From the NCBI GenBank assembly GCA_027924645.1, contig BSBN01000355.1, positions 2,925,001 to 2,989,000 of the forward strand: DNA of 64,000 bases, written 5' to 3'. Origin of the DNA: Cunninghamia lanceolata (Eukaryota; Streptophyta; Pinopsida; Cupressales; Cupressaceae). How positions within the stretch are numbered: position 1 is the stretch's first letter; each line of letters opens with the position of its first letter. A program made the position numbers and the translations under genes. Below the pieces are notes generated by a model. It saw only the letters and a program-made list of their open reading frames with translations. It searched no databases and was not told where the DNA came from. Positions 20,949 to 32,511 of the stretch are shown here, one piece after another.

Positions 20949-22243
20949 TGTTGCAAGTATGAGGTGAGCCAGTGTTGTCATTGATGTCAACATACTCATA
21001 TTGCATTGACAAGAAGGATTTGATGAGCTGTGTGCTGAGGATATTGAGAAAATTAGCCTCAGTCAGGAACAGTGAAGAACAGTGATGAGAAGAAGGCAAA
21101 TGTACTGTATAGGATGAGAACCGGAGGATGCGGATTAAAGGGTTAGTAGATATGAGTCTTGAGATGCTTCAGTTAAGATTTCAGAGGTCCGCATGAAGAT
21201 CTGAAGGAGTTGTGGCTGTCGGTATAGAACCGGTTCCGGCAAGTATCCAGAGGTGACAGAGGATCACAAAAAGGTCCGGTGAGGTCCGAAATTGTATTAT
21301 CCTAATCTGCGGATTGGACGGAGTGTTTGGGATGTCCTTGTGATGTGTCATCCTTATTTGTGTATGTTTTGGAGGTCCGGAAGTACCTCTTGCATTATGA
21401 CAGTGGCGACAGACTGTGTTCTTGAAGTTCCGGATGAGGAAGACAAGAGATTCCAGTAAGTAGAGGAAGTGCGGATGTATCCGGTCATTCAGACAGGCTT
21501 GTGAAGGTTCTTGGATTATGTTTAGGTTGTGTTGTTGGTCCGCATTGATGGTAGAGCCCGGAATTGAAGTTATTCTTCCGGATGAAGTTCTTGCTCTGTT
21601 TAGCCGACCGGATGAGTTGTTCATCCTGCGAATGTTCTTGTGATGGCCGACCGGATGTGTTATTCATCTTGCGGATACTCTTATGGTTGTTTGCCGACTT
21701 AGATGTTTGTTCCTAAGTCGATGTCTTGTATAAATAACCGTTTGTGAGTTCGTTTCAAAGTGTGGTGTGTGGATGAGTGTGGCATAGCGAAGAAACGTGC
21801 GAAAGGCAGAGCAGAGATTTTTGGGCTTAATTGGAACTGATCCGGACATGGTAGAGATGTCATTCTCCAGTTCAAGACTGTGATTTTTATCACTTTGTAG
21901 ACAGTGTGTCTCCTTGTAGGCAGTGGGCCTCTTTGTGAGCAGTGTGCTCGGGCAGTGAGCCCTTATTGGCATGTGCCATTAATTTTTCTTTATTCTTCTA
22001 ACAGAGAATAATTCTTGGGTTAATCACCCCGTGGTTTTTCCCTTAACCGGGTTTTCCACGTCAAAATCTTGGTGTTCAATGTGTTGATGCTTATCTGCTC
22101 TTGTGTTTATGTATTATGCTTTCATGGATGATTATTTGATATGCTGCTAACTAACAACAAAGAATCAAGTGTTTGAAAGAAGAAGAAGTTTTATACAACT
22201 GATTCACCCCCCCCCCTCTCAGTTGTATGCCCTAGATCCAACA
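20949..22243 (+). mobile_element. Ty1/copia-type solo LTR with GTAAC target duplication (copy 1)
   Basis: 1295 bp with TGTTG...CAACA inverted ends and an exact 5-bp duplication GTAAC at 20944-20948 and 22244-22248. A TATA box TATAAATAA lies at 21729. Near the 3' end a GTGGTTTTTCCC...GGGTTTTCCACGT stretch and a TTCACCCCCCC...GATCCAACA tail are typical of plant copia LTR ends. No internal region remains, so it is a solo LTR from recombination. Confidence 0.9.
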
Positions 22244-22248
22244 GTAAC

Positions 22249-24310
22249 CTCTAATACAATAACACCAGACAATGCACACTTAACTTTATGGTACGTTAGC
22301 CCAGACATGATGCTATAGAAATCTGAAGGTACCTCCTACTAAAGATGTCATGCCATAGACCAGATACCACTGTATAGTAGATATCACATCTACAGTAACA
22401 ACTTCCTTCCAAATGTAGTGTTACAGTCTATGATTAACATGCATAGACCTTTCTAGTGTTTACAAGATAATTCCTTAGTCAACACCATACTAGTGTCCAC
22501 AAGATGTTTCCACAGTTAAAATAAGAAATTAATGCTACTTTGCAAACAATAAGCAAGCCTTCAGAGAGCTTAAAGTTTCCATGTACGTCCATGCACAATA
22601 ACTTAATCAACCCTTAAGATTTTATGGACAATGAAACAAAAGGTCCAATATTCCATTTATGAGTCCTCTATCCAAATGACGCAGTGATCACAATTACATA
22701 ATATCTACTATTCTGTGGGTGCTGCTCAATCATTCAAACATAGGGAAGTCCATACTAAGACAAATTTGTTCACAAACAGTCTCCAATTTAATAAATACTA
22801 GTTTGAAATCACATTTCTAAGTTAGTGCAAGTCATTACAATGAACTCAAAGGTCATTCTTATCAAATGAATGCCTTCACAATAGACTGTTCTAGTTACAA
22901 GTACAATACAACTATTGCAATGTTACACAACTGTATGCAATTGACAAAACCCATTCTTTCCAAGAGTCAACCGGTAATCAAATACAATCATGTAGTGTTG
23001 TTTCAACATTGTATTCCATTGTGGCTTCAGTAATGCAAACCTCATAACCTTGGAGGGAGTGTTGGGGGGAAAGTTGACCCGAACCAAGGATCCAAAACCA
23101 TCCCAAAACCCCACCTAGGAGTGGCATTATTAATACCAAGAAGACCTCACATCCACAATTGAGAGAGTGGACATTTATAGGTGAAATACCAACACCATTA
23201 CGGTTTACAACCATGTCAAAAAAGATAACCATGAACCAGGCCAGGTTTCCTCAAGACTCATGGTATGTTGCAATGATAGGATTGTAGCAATTCTAGCTAG
23301 GGTTTAAAACTCCACCTCAAAGTGTGACCAAATTAATGTAGCTTCCTTCATTATAGAAATCCAAAACACAATAACCAACAGTTTGCCATAGTTCATAAGT
23401 CCCATGATCTTAAGTTTGAACTCTCACAGTTAACAATATTTTCCTCATCAAAACCCTTTAGCATAGGCTTTCACAAGACCACATATAGTTACAGAAGTTA
23501 AAGGGAAATGTTTCACCAAAATGGTTAGTGTAATTTTACAAGAATGGATGACAAGGAGCTTTACTTCAAAGAAAGGTTAGCTTAGTTGAAGAAGACTAGT
23601 TGGCGATTTGATTCTTAGTCTCCAACCCAAATAGCAAGACACTCAGCCAACATGATGAGCACACCCAAAGTCTCCTTCCTCTAAATCACTTACAGTCCAA
23701 CCATCAACCTTCCTTCCTCGGCCCCAAGGCAAAAAGAAGAATTCCCCCCCAAAATGGTTCCCCACTCCTTCCTTTTCTCCTTCACATATCCCAAAACCAA
23801 GCACATTAAAGACTAGTACTTCCCAAAGCTATTATGGTAGAGGAGAGTTAATGCCTACTGCCAATTATGGCTCCTTCTCAACAAAAAAACATGTGCATAT
23901 TAAAATTTAAATGTCCACTATTATATTTCAAAGGTTTGAAATATAACCAACAACGTAACTGTAATGCATGCCCCCCTTTAAGTCTTATAATAAAAGGTTA
24001 GGAAACAAAGACTTGAGATAAACCCTTTGGTCTGTTCACTTAGGAGACCACCTGAAAACTCAATCATAACTACATCCACATGATCAACAAGAATGACAAG
24101 AGACCTATGAATAACAATCTAGTTAAGTCAAAAAGACAAGAAGACCAATAGATACCAAACACAACAAACAGAGTACAACTGTAACTATCTGTCTCAAGTA
24201 TCACTCTATAACCTCTTCAAAGATTATTGAAACTCAACACAAGAAATGCAAATTGACATATTAACACAACAATATCCAACTAAGTTATTGAAAGTCAACT
24301 ATTGATACCT
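22249..24310. other. Unassigned stretch between copia solo LTR and transposase-like gene
   Basis: No recognised gene. A minus-strand open frame at 23232-22923 shows no motif, and an A-run indel changes its length in copy 2. Copy at 54797-56859. Confidence 0.5.
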
Positions 24311-25000
24311 CATTCTCCATCTAGATTACAGAATCGGTCCACCATTTTCTTTGTAACATTTCCTTTTCAAATTGCGTTGGCTGTCGGCCATATTTCTCCT
24401 CCTGTCAAAACATGGCATATGGACTAAATAAACTAATTAATATGCAATCATTTACTTTTTCCTAGGAAATTAAAAAATATCATTTAACATATTAAATATA
24501 CCTACAAATGTATAGATCAAGGCCTGTAAACCTTTCTGGCCACTGTGATGAGTGGCAAGAAATTTGTCAAGCCTAGCCTTGGAGGCCTTGTCCTGAAACA
24601 TATACTAATTCAATTTAATTACGCACAAATAAAATTTAAAAATCATTTAATAAATTTGATAAAATCTTATGAGCAAATTCAAATACCTGCATACTCTCCT
24701 CACCTGACTTCCTCTGTGCATCAGAATTCTCATATGTTTTTACAAGCTCTTTCCATACTTTCAAACTTACATCAATTGGCCTTTTTTTGAGCCTTATCTT
24801 GGGAGGGATTTTTTTTATCTTCTTTGTTTGGTTGCACCAAAATCTCTTGCAGTTTTGAGACATTCATAGCTTTATTTTCTTTACAGACCAACATGTGCCA
24901 AATTCAGTCTCCATGTCATGGATAACTGCTTTTTGCAGGTGCATGGGTATCTTTGAGAATGGCAAATGTAGATGGTCTTTGAATCGTTGAAGGCATGATT
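24311..25000 (-). pseudogene. Plant transposase-like gene, 3' half (copy 1, directly left of element B)
   Basis: Three exons, all phase 0. Exon a (25000-24687) reads RFKDHLHLPFSKIP, METEFGTCWSVKKIKL, a TGA (24866-24864), then VWKELVKTYENSDAQRKS and ends ATGCAG|GTATT. Exon b (24592-24506) starts after TTTCAG and reads DKASKARLDKFLATHHSG. Exon c starts at 24401 after GACAG and reads EEKYGRQPTQFEKEM and a WW pair, then a stop. The W..L...YE...QRKS segment followed by a F..TH..-like segment is the layout of plant Transposase_24 proteins. No catalytic DDE part is seen. Two of the three internal stops across the halves are TGA, one C to T from CGA. Confidence 0.42.
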
Positions 25001-25319
25001 CCTTCTGGTGGTGTTCACCTAGGGTTAGGGTTTTGACTTCCAATTTGCAGGTTCCTGTGTGTTTTCCTTCTGACCCTTAGTGCCTTGGTTTAAATTGTTC
25101 CTCGGCCCGCATGCACTGTTTAATTGTTTTTCTTGTTGCATTTGAGAAAATTGTTAAATTCTGTGTATGCAAAGGTGAAATGTGTGTTGGCAAACTTGTG
25201 AAATCTCCCCTCGGTCCCTCAAAATTGATAAAAAATGGGTCAGATGCATTTCCGAATGCATATCGGGTCACTGTTTTCACTTTCTAAATGTTTCTATCAG
25301 TAGCCGAGAGGGTCTCATA

Positions 25320-26235
25320 TTGCCAATGCCGCGGGTCTGCCAAGTGTCGAGCCCCAGTTTATTGCCGCGCTTTTATTTTTGAATGTAGCTTCAACGTGGA
25401 TGGTGCCACATTGCAGAGGTTGTTTCTCTTTTGTTTCTAAGTTACTGGCTGTGGGTGGCGCCACGTGTTAGTTTCCGACAGAGTTTCTACGGAGTTTCAA
25501 TGAAGTTTCTTCTAAGTTTCATGAAGTGCCGCGGAACCTGCCACGTGGAGGCTTCCGAGAGACCCTAAAGTTTCACAGCTTCTGCCGGTGTTTCTAAAAG
25601 TTTCATAGTCTCTGCCAAAGGCTTCACAGACCCTTTAAGTGTTTCCTTTTTGTTTCATGTTTGGCACAGACATGGTGGGACCCAGTTTTAAAATACAGGT
25701 CCGCGGAAGGTGCCACGTGGCGGCTTCCGCGGGAGTTTCAAAAAAAGTTTCTTTGAGTTTCAGGAGGCTGCAGAACCTGCCAGGTGTCATTCTCCACAGG
25801 AGTTTCTTGAAAGTTTCTAAAAGTTTCTAAGATGTTGCGGACAGCGCCACGTGTCCCTTGTAGTTGCTGCGGAAGCTGACAAGTGTCAGCTTCCGCAAAG
25901 GTTTCTTTTTGTTTAAAGGTGTGGCGAAACATGGAGGTGGGCCCCGGCATAAATATTAAGTGTGGTGGATTGTGACACGTGGCGAGGGGTCCCGGGACTT
26001 CTGACTGTTTCTCTTAAGTTTCTATATGTTTCAAGGTTAATACGGAGCCTACCAAGTGTCGATCTCTGCAAGTGTTTCAGTAGTGTTTCAAAAGAGACTC
26101 TTTTGTGTGTCAAGAGGGCGCAGAGCCCGCCATGTGTCTGCCTCTGCCTAGCTTCCGAGGGAGCTTCTATGGGTTTCAAGGGTGCCGCAGATCTTGCCAC
26201 GTGGTGGCTTCCGCGTAAGGTTCCGGCAATAGACT
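25320..26235 (+). promoter_or_regulatory. G-box repeat array in the LTR U3 region
   Basis: About ten degenerate repeats of roughly 70-90 bp, each built as a GCCACGTGG-like core, a GGCTTCCGC-like stretch and several AGTTTC words. Exact CACGTG (G-box, bound in plants by bZIP and bHLH factors; ACGTGG is also an ABRE core) occurs at 25462, 25542, 25714, 25848, 25976 and 26198. Degenerate cores such as CCAAGTGTC and CCAGGTGTC mark further units. The position upstream of the TATA-like site fits a U3 enhancer array. Counterparts lie near 2172-3092, 34720-35640 and 57869-58784. That it drives transcription is inference. Confidence 0.6.
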
Positions 26236-26737
26236 CTCAGTGGGAATAGATAAAGGAAACAGGGAGGAAATGGACCCAACGATAGAAACTCAAGGTGCCT
26301 ACATGGCACGATCTAGTTGGTGGTGACGTTTTGACACTTTTGGGGCTGTTGATAATGGTGATGAGTTTTGGATCGACGACCATGTTTAAAGCTTGCAGTG
26401 ACAAGTTTTTTTTCTTTATATCTGCGACCGTTTTTGGCGGGAAAACTCTGTGGCTTGTTGCGGCTGCGTTTCCGAAGGCCGTGAGTAGTTGAAGCATTAA
26501 TGGTGATTGCACAGAGGTGTGGGTCAATGATGGATAGATCAACCACCATTTTTATGATGCATGTCCCTTGGCAGCGGTGTAGATCCCGATTCTCACCTGC
26601 TCCTCGTCCTTCTCTGGCTTCTCCATGATTTGTCCCCTGTTGCATTTATGATTTTTGAGCGCCATTTTTCTGATACTGTGTATCTGGCGGGATTTTTGGC
26701 CTCTGATCTAATTAATTTGCTGGGTCCATTCTCTTGC

Positions 26738-26744
26738 TATTTAA
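26738..26744 (+). promoter_or_regulatory. Candidate LTR TATA box
   Basis: TATTTAA lies about 500 bp downstream of the G-box array and about 940 bp before the LTR end. This is a reasonable U3/R position, but the start site is unknown. The same site is present in all four LTRs. Confidence 0.35.
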
Positions 26745-27680
26745 GCAGACTGTGGACCCATTTCAAGGTTGTTAAAAACTAGACATTTTGGCTCTGTAAT
26801 GAATTACATCTGGTTTTGGTTGCTCTATGCAGTGGATTTTTTGAGTTTATGAGTCTCATGCCTTATGTTTTGTGCATAAATTCATTGGTTTCATGCTGAT
26901 TTAGATGAGTAATGCTATATTGTATGTGTTTTGTTGTCTGTCTCCTATATTGAATATGATTTCCTTTTGAATGTGGATATCTAAAGGGTGTCTTGGGTTC
27001 TAGGATATAGGTTTACTATATTGAATGCTTGATCTCTTAACTTCTGTTCAAGGGATAGATTAAACTATTTTTAGGTTAAGTATTGAGGAAGGTATATTGC
27101 AGTTAGGATATCATAAGTAGAGATAACTTGATACTCTGTTATGGGATGTATCTGTAAGGCAGATATCACACAAATCCCCTTGAATCCAGTTTTAATTTGT
27201 TTATGCTAAACATTTACATGTGTATGTCTATGACTCCAAGCCCTGGATAGGCACCAATCTAGCTCTGTGTTGAGGTTATACACCAGGTCAAGCTTTGCAT
27301 CCAAACACATAAAATCAAAATCAAACTCCAAAACAACCATTAGGACAGTAGAATTAGTTTTAGGATCCCAAGTCCTCTGTCTACAACTGAAAATAGGCCC
27401 AAAGCTAGCCCTTTTGCTCTTATCTTGCAGTTTTGGTCTACTTACAGGAGGACTTATCTACTTCATATCAGCATCCCAGCCTTTGTATGCATTTTCTCAT
27501 GGATGTTGAGTAGGGAATACCCCCTAGGTTTTGTAGAGCCTGAAGAAGAAGAGGAGATAAAAATAGAGTCTATCTCCTATACTGTTGGCCCCTGGCCCAG
27601 AAATCCTATTGATCATTGATGGCTACCTTGTAGGGAAATCTAGGAATAAGCATCCAGTCTGGGAAAAAACCAATAGAAAT

Positions 27681-27698
27681 TGGCGACTCTGCTGGGGA
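27681..27698 (+). other. Primer binding site of element B
   Basis: TGGCGACTCTGCTGGGGA lies 5 bp after the 5' LTR. The leading TGG pairs with a tRNA CCA end, and the 18 bases have the form expected of a tRNA-primed Ty3/gypsy element. Related plant Tat elements are reported to use tRNA-Arg, but I could not check the tRNA. Confidence 0.85.
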
Positions 27699-27848
27699 TA
27701 AACTTTGAGAAAGAACCTTGATTTAAAATAAACAGTTCCTAGTAATAGGTGGTGACTCCGAACCAATCTCCCAACCGGTAAAGTAAAAATTTGTATGCAA
27801 GGGAGAAGATCCCAACATAATACTCTATTTAAAGAGTTACCCATAAAA

Positions 27849-29642
27849 ATGATGTATAGAAAAAAGGGGACTGTTTGAACCAGTCAAGATGGTTCTCCTA
27901 TCCCCAAGAAAAATGATTTTATTCAGGATAATCCAGGATCCTTAGAGAAAACAGTACCTTATTTTTCAAACACTAAGGCTAAAATCCAGGATGTGTATGA
28001 AAGACAGCAAGGTAATGGTTTGAGAATAAGGTCAGAGGTGTTTCAAGAATGTCCTTTTCATGATTCTCCTGATAGATTTGAAGAGGCTGAATCCCTAAGG
28101 GATGATGATAATGATGATCAGAATATGATAGAACCATCTTCTTCTATGCCTAGAGAGGAAGAACTAGCTGATGAAATTAAGAGCTTAAGGGCTGAGTTAG
28201 AATATCTGCAAGCAGTATAAATCAGAGATGATATGAGACAAAAAGTGCAGGCTTTGAGAGTTGCTCAAAATGATTCAATTCCTACCCTCCAAAATGCAAA
28301 TATGCAGAGAAATCAACAAAGAAATGAGGTACAGTATCATCAGAATAATGATCAAAGACAAAATGTAGACAATAACACCAGAGCTCCATTAAATAATGTG
28401 AGAAATCAAAATGTAAATAGAAATGCAAATGCTAATCAGTTTGAGAGGCACCCAATGTAGTTGGATAGATTCAGACAACTTGTTTTTGATGGCATTCCTG
28501 GTTATCCAAACCCTATTGACAAACATGTGAGGCTGCAAGTGCCTAAATTTTCAGGAAACAATACTGTCTCATGAGAGGATCATTTAAAAGCTTTTCAGAA
28601 TACCATGGACAACTTTGAGGTTGAGCATGAGGATGTTTTCGTGAAATCATTTATGCAATCCTTAGTTGATGAAGCCAAGGAATGGTATAAAAGTCTACCT
28701 GACAAAAGCATTTCATCATGGGATGATTTCAAAAGGATGTTTAAGGAGCAATATGGTGACAAAACTGACCCTAGCTTTTTTCTAAATGAGTTCACTAGTA
28801 TCACCAAAGGATCAAATGAACAGGTTGCTGATTTCAATGCTAGATTCATGAAGGTGTTGAACAAATTGCCACATCACATGAGGCCAAATGAACCTATGTA
28901 CATAGTGTTTTACATAAATGCTTTTGATGCCAAGACAGCTTATGGATTAAGAGACAAGGGTCCTCACAGCCTCAGAGATGCCTTCAAAGTTGCAACAAAT
29001 ATTGAAAATAACAGAAAGGCATCTGGTAAAACAAACAGAAGGGATGATGTGAAAATTCTGCAGAATCCAAACAAACCTCAGAACACTCAAGGTAGTACAT
29101 CTGCCCCTGAAGATAAAATAGATAAATTGGCAAATGTTGTTAAGGACCTAAGTTATAGACTGGCTAAAAGTGAAAAAGGGATAGGTCCTGATAGGCAAGC
29201 TTATCAAAGACAGGAGAAGAGACCATCATTGCATGATATGCCATATAATACCAATTGGCATAATGGTAGGCCTGTATTGCCACATAACAACACAAATCAA
29301 AGAGCTCAACATACCAAGGAAACTCCCGATCCTTTGAAGAAGGCTGTTAATATTGTTAATGATACTCCATGGTGTATAATATGTCAGATGCCTCATTCAC
29401 AGTCACAATGTATGATTTCTCAATCTCTATATAACAATGCCATGGCCTGTGATGAGTACAATGAGCCTCATTGCATGGAAGATGATAATGTCAACATGTT
29501 GTCTACAAATAGAGAATACCCTTTTCATGATGCTGATGCAAATGCAAATGATGAAACTCAGGGCTACCAGCAGTTCCCATATGATGGAGATGATTAAGAC
29601 AACTATGCCTATGCTTAGGATTCACACAGTTTTCTAAATAAC
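27849..29642 (+). pseudogene. gag region of element B, broken
   Basis: This encoded the capsid-forming Gag part of a single gag-pol frame. The first ATG of the frame is at 27849. In-frame stops occur at 27876 (TGA), 28218 (TAA), 28458 (TAG), 28572 (TGA), 29595 (TAA) and 29616 (TAG). The longest open piece, 28605-29597 (330 codons), has the Retrotrans_gag pattern: EWYKSLP, then WDDFKRMF and FLNEF, then VADFNARF. A zinc-knuckle-like CX2CX3HX4C lies near 29370-29410; the usual spacing is CX2CX4HX4C. An acidic stretch and an Asn/Gln-rich stretch precede the capsid core. The frame runs on into the protease without a shift. Confidence 0.88.
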
Positions 29643-30590
29643 TTGAGGAGGCCTTCTGATGAAGAAATAAGAGCCTTCACAGCTGCAGCAGTTGCTCAAG
29701 TCAAAAGCAACTACAACCTAAGAAGTAAAACTCAAGCAAGCAGCCCACATCAGCCAGAAGGCATTTCTGCAAATCAGCCTGTACACAGTCATAAAGGAAC
29801 TGAGACACAAAAGAAGCAATGGAACAATAATAGGCAAAATTTTAAGCAAAAAATAGGTTATGATCCCCAAGGACCAAAAAATAGAGTTCCCCATGTTGAG
29901 GATCAAAGTAGGAATTTTCAGAACAAAGATGACAGTCAGAGAGCCATAAAAACTAAAGCTGGATCATCTCAGGATAGAGGTAAAATGGCGGATCAGGCTA
30001 CAACTATTATTCAAAATTATGCTCCATTTGACATCACTCAGGTCTTGTCTCAAATAAAGGTCTCTGTTCCACTAATGGAGCTGATGAAAGTTGAAGAATT
30101 CAGAAATAGGACTGTATCCTTGATTTCAGGAGTACCATGTCAAGCCAAGCAGAATATTGAGACTCAAGATAAGAAACAAGTTATGTGCATTGAAGAGGAT
30201 GAGATTCCTGAGGTATATCTAGGGATGACCATGACAAAATGCCCTTCACAAGTGGAGCCATTTTATGTATCCTTGGTTATAAGTGGAAAAGTAATTAGAA
30301 ATTGTATGCTTGATTCTAGAGCATCTACAAATATCATGCCTTTAGCCATTATGCAGCAAGCTGGATTAAAAATAGACAAGGCGTGTGGGAAATGCTATGC
30401 AATGGATGCTAGGGAGGTACCTTTCATTGGAATCATGGAGGATGTTGATTTTAGATTGGCAGCATATCCTGAAAGAACCTACAGAATGAACATAACAGTG
30501 GTTGATATCAAGCCACAATATGGCATGTTGTTGTCAAGAAGATGGGCAGCACTCATTGGTGGAAGTATGTAACTGGATCTGTCATATGCC
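29643..30590 (+). pseudogene. Protease region of element B, active-site altered
   Basis: Retroviral-type aspartic protease segment in the same frame as gag. The active-site loop reads LDSRAS at 30309-30326. The family consensus is D-S/T-G-A, so the glycine codon is AGA (Arg) at 30318-30320, explained by one G to A change. A later GMLLSRRWA segment fits the C-terminal flap and helix region. A TAA at 30570 interrupts the frame before the RNase H. A Lys/Gln-rich linker comes first. The Arg is present in both copies, so the protease was probably dead before duplication. Confidence 0.8.
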
Positions 30591-31290
30591 ATGATCCCAA
30601 TGAATGGCAGGGATGTCAAGCTAATCAGAGAAGAAAGATCATTAGAGACAATGGAGGATCAAGAATCAGAGGAGCATATATGTTTTGTGGACACTGACTG
30701 TGAAAATTTCAGAGTTGTCTCAGATGATAAGGAAGATAAAAGAGAAAAAATTTGCATTCAAAAGTTGGACCAGCAAGGTCTTTGGACCATGTATTTTGAT
30801 GGAGCGTGTTCAAAAGAAGGCTCTGGTGCTGGAATTGTTTTTTCTATCTCCAACTGGTAAGCTTCTCCAATTCTCTTTCTTGTTGAGGTTTGCCTGTACA
30901 AATAATATTGCAGAGTATGAGGCTCTGTTATTAGGGTTAAATGTTGCTTTGAAGCATGGGATTAAGATGCTCAAAGTGTTTGGTGATTCAGAGCTTATTG
31001 TGTCCCAAATTAGAGACAAGTATGCATCAAAAAATAAAAGGTTGAAACAATACAAGCATGCTGTTTGGGATACAATTGAATTGTTTGATGCTTTTTCAAT
31101 AAATTGGATAGAAAGATCAAAAAATGTCAGAGCAAATTTTCTAGCCAATGTAGCCATAAGGCCAGATGATATAACTTTGTTAGATGTTACAAATGTTGAA
31201 GTCAAGCTTAGGCCTGTAGTGCCAAATAATGTATGCAGCTGGCAAGTGTTTGATGATGATAAGGATTTACTGAGATTTCTGCATTGTATT
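30591..31290 (+). pseudogene. Extra (archaeal-type) RNase H of element B, frameshifted
   Basis: RNase H domain placed between protease and reverse transcriptase. Motifs in order: YFDGACS, then after a frameshift TNNIAEYEAL, FGDSELIV, and a final ANFLAN where the family normally has an Asp after Ala. The first three acidic residues (D, E, D) are present; the fourth is Asn (AAT at 31135-31137), one G to A change from Asp. The frame moves by one base at the T6 run near 30838-30842, best explained by one extra T. Such an additional RNase H marks the Tat branch of plant Ty3/gypsy. Assignment rests on motifs only. Confidence 0.78.
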
Positions 31291-32511
31291 GATGAATATG
31301 AGAACCAAGAAATGGATTTTCAGAACTTTGTGGAAGTTGTAGATGGAAAAGAAACCCTTTTAGGGAAAGAAGTAATTCAGCTGAAGACTAACAAAATCCC
31401 TAGAGGGCTGGTAGCCTTAGAGAGAGCTTTTGACAATAGGGACCAATCTGTTACAAAAGCATCTCCAACAAACAAGAATGATCTGGAGGAGATAAACTTG
31501 GGAACATCTCATGCTCCCAAAAAGGTATACATTGGCAAACAGCTCAAACCACACATCAGAAGTATACTGATTGCATTACTGAAAAGGTATAAGCATGTTT
31601 TTCCTTGGTCATATGAGGACTTGAAAGCCTATAGAGAGGATTTATTTCAGCATGAAATCCCTTTGAAGCCTGGAGCTAAACCATTTAGACAAAAATAGAG
31701 GCCTATAAACCCAACCTTAGCTCCAAAAATGCAAGAAGAACTTATAAAGCTTAGGGAGGCTGGAATAATCATGCCTATCAGACATTCAACTTGGGTGTCT
31801 AACCTTGTCCCAGTCAGAAAAAAGAATGGTGATATAAGGTTGTGTGTGGACTTTAGAAACCTAAATGTATCTTCTTTGAAGGATAACTATCCATTGCCAA
31901 ATATGGAGGCCATGTTGCAAAGAGTCACTGGTTGTGAACTTTTATCTATGATGGATGGTTTTTTAGGGTACAATCAAGTGAAAGTAAAAGAATTAGAACA
32001 ATTTAAGACTACTTTCACTACTCCATGGGGAACCTATGTATATATAAAGATGCCATTTGGACTAACAAATGTAGGTGCTACATTTCAAAGAGCAATGGAT
32101 GTTGCTTTTGCAGGGCTAATTGACTCAATCTTGGCTGTTTATCAAGATGACTTGACTTCCTTTTCAAAGAAAGAAGAACAGCACTGTATGCATTTGGAAC
32201 AAATTTTTATTAGAGCATTAGAATATGGCATTTCTCTCAACCCAAAGAAATGTGCTTTTGGGGTTGTGGAAGGAAAATTGCTTGGACACATTGTTTCCAA
32301 GGATGGAGTTAGGATTGATCCCGATAGGGTAGCAACAATTGATAGAATTCAGATCCCTAAGACAGTAAAAGGTGTTCAGCCTTTCTTTGGACAAATAAAC
32401 TTTGTTAGGAGGTTTGTTCCTAATTTTGCAGAGACCACAAAAGAAATTTTCAAGATGTTGAAGAAAGGTGCAACTATTAATTGGGAGAGTGAAGCAATTG
32501 AATCATTTTAG
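31291..32511 (+). pseudogene. Reverse transcriptase of element B, broken
   Basis: Ty3/gypsy reverse transcriptase copying element RNA into DNA. Seen in order: a linker ending in a PLKPGAKPFRQ-type motif, a TAG at 31696, then VPVRKKNGDIRLCVDFR, DNYPLPNME, MDGFLGYNQ with the first catalytic Asp, MPFGLTNVGATFQ, and the catalytic box YQDD at 32140-32151. The two aspartates remain, but Gln replaces the usual Leu, Val or Met. LGHIVSKDG and FFGQINFVRRFVPNFA follow as the thumb/connection. TAG at 32509 ends this piece. Confidence 0.9.

Larger units (their letters stand above)
25006..27675 (+). repeat. 5' LTR of element B
   Basis: An LTR of 2670 bp starting TGGTGG and ending CCAATA, one transition from the CCAACA end of the partner LTR. 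In two stretches of about 225-250 bp it differs from LTR 34404-37071 by 3-5%, mostly transitions. That is about ten times the divergence between the two duplication units, so insertion is much older than duplication. It carries all six CACGTG boxes (see 25320-26235), a telo-box TTAGGGTTT at 25025-25033 and a TATA-like site at 26738. Confidence 0.95.
1..31451. repeat. Tandem duplication, copy 1 (matches 32549-64000)
   Basis: Every feature in this stretch reappears in the same order and orientation about 32.55 kb downstream. The offset is 32548 at the left edge, 32551 after a 3-bp indel near 4290, and 32549 after a TA-repeat indel near 4940; small homopolymer indels near 18350, 22213 and 23218 shift it by one. 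By eye I count roughly 55-60 substitutions over 31.45 kb, about 0.2%. No unit boundary lies in the window, so the true ends and copy number are unknown. A collapsed or duplicated haplotype in the assembly would look the same. Confidence 0.97.

Noticed and set aside
4526..25000. One large active gene spanning the spacer on the minus strand (transposase halves plus acidic exon)
   Set aside because: The transposase halves face outward from the spacer and join across element B, not across the spacer; linking the acidic exon would need an intron of about 6 kb with no supporting exon between.
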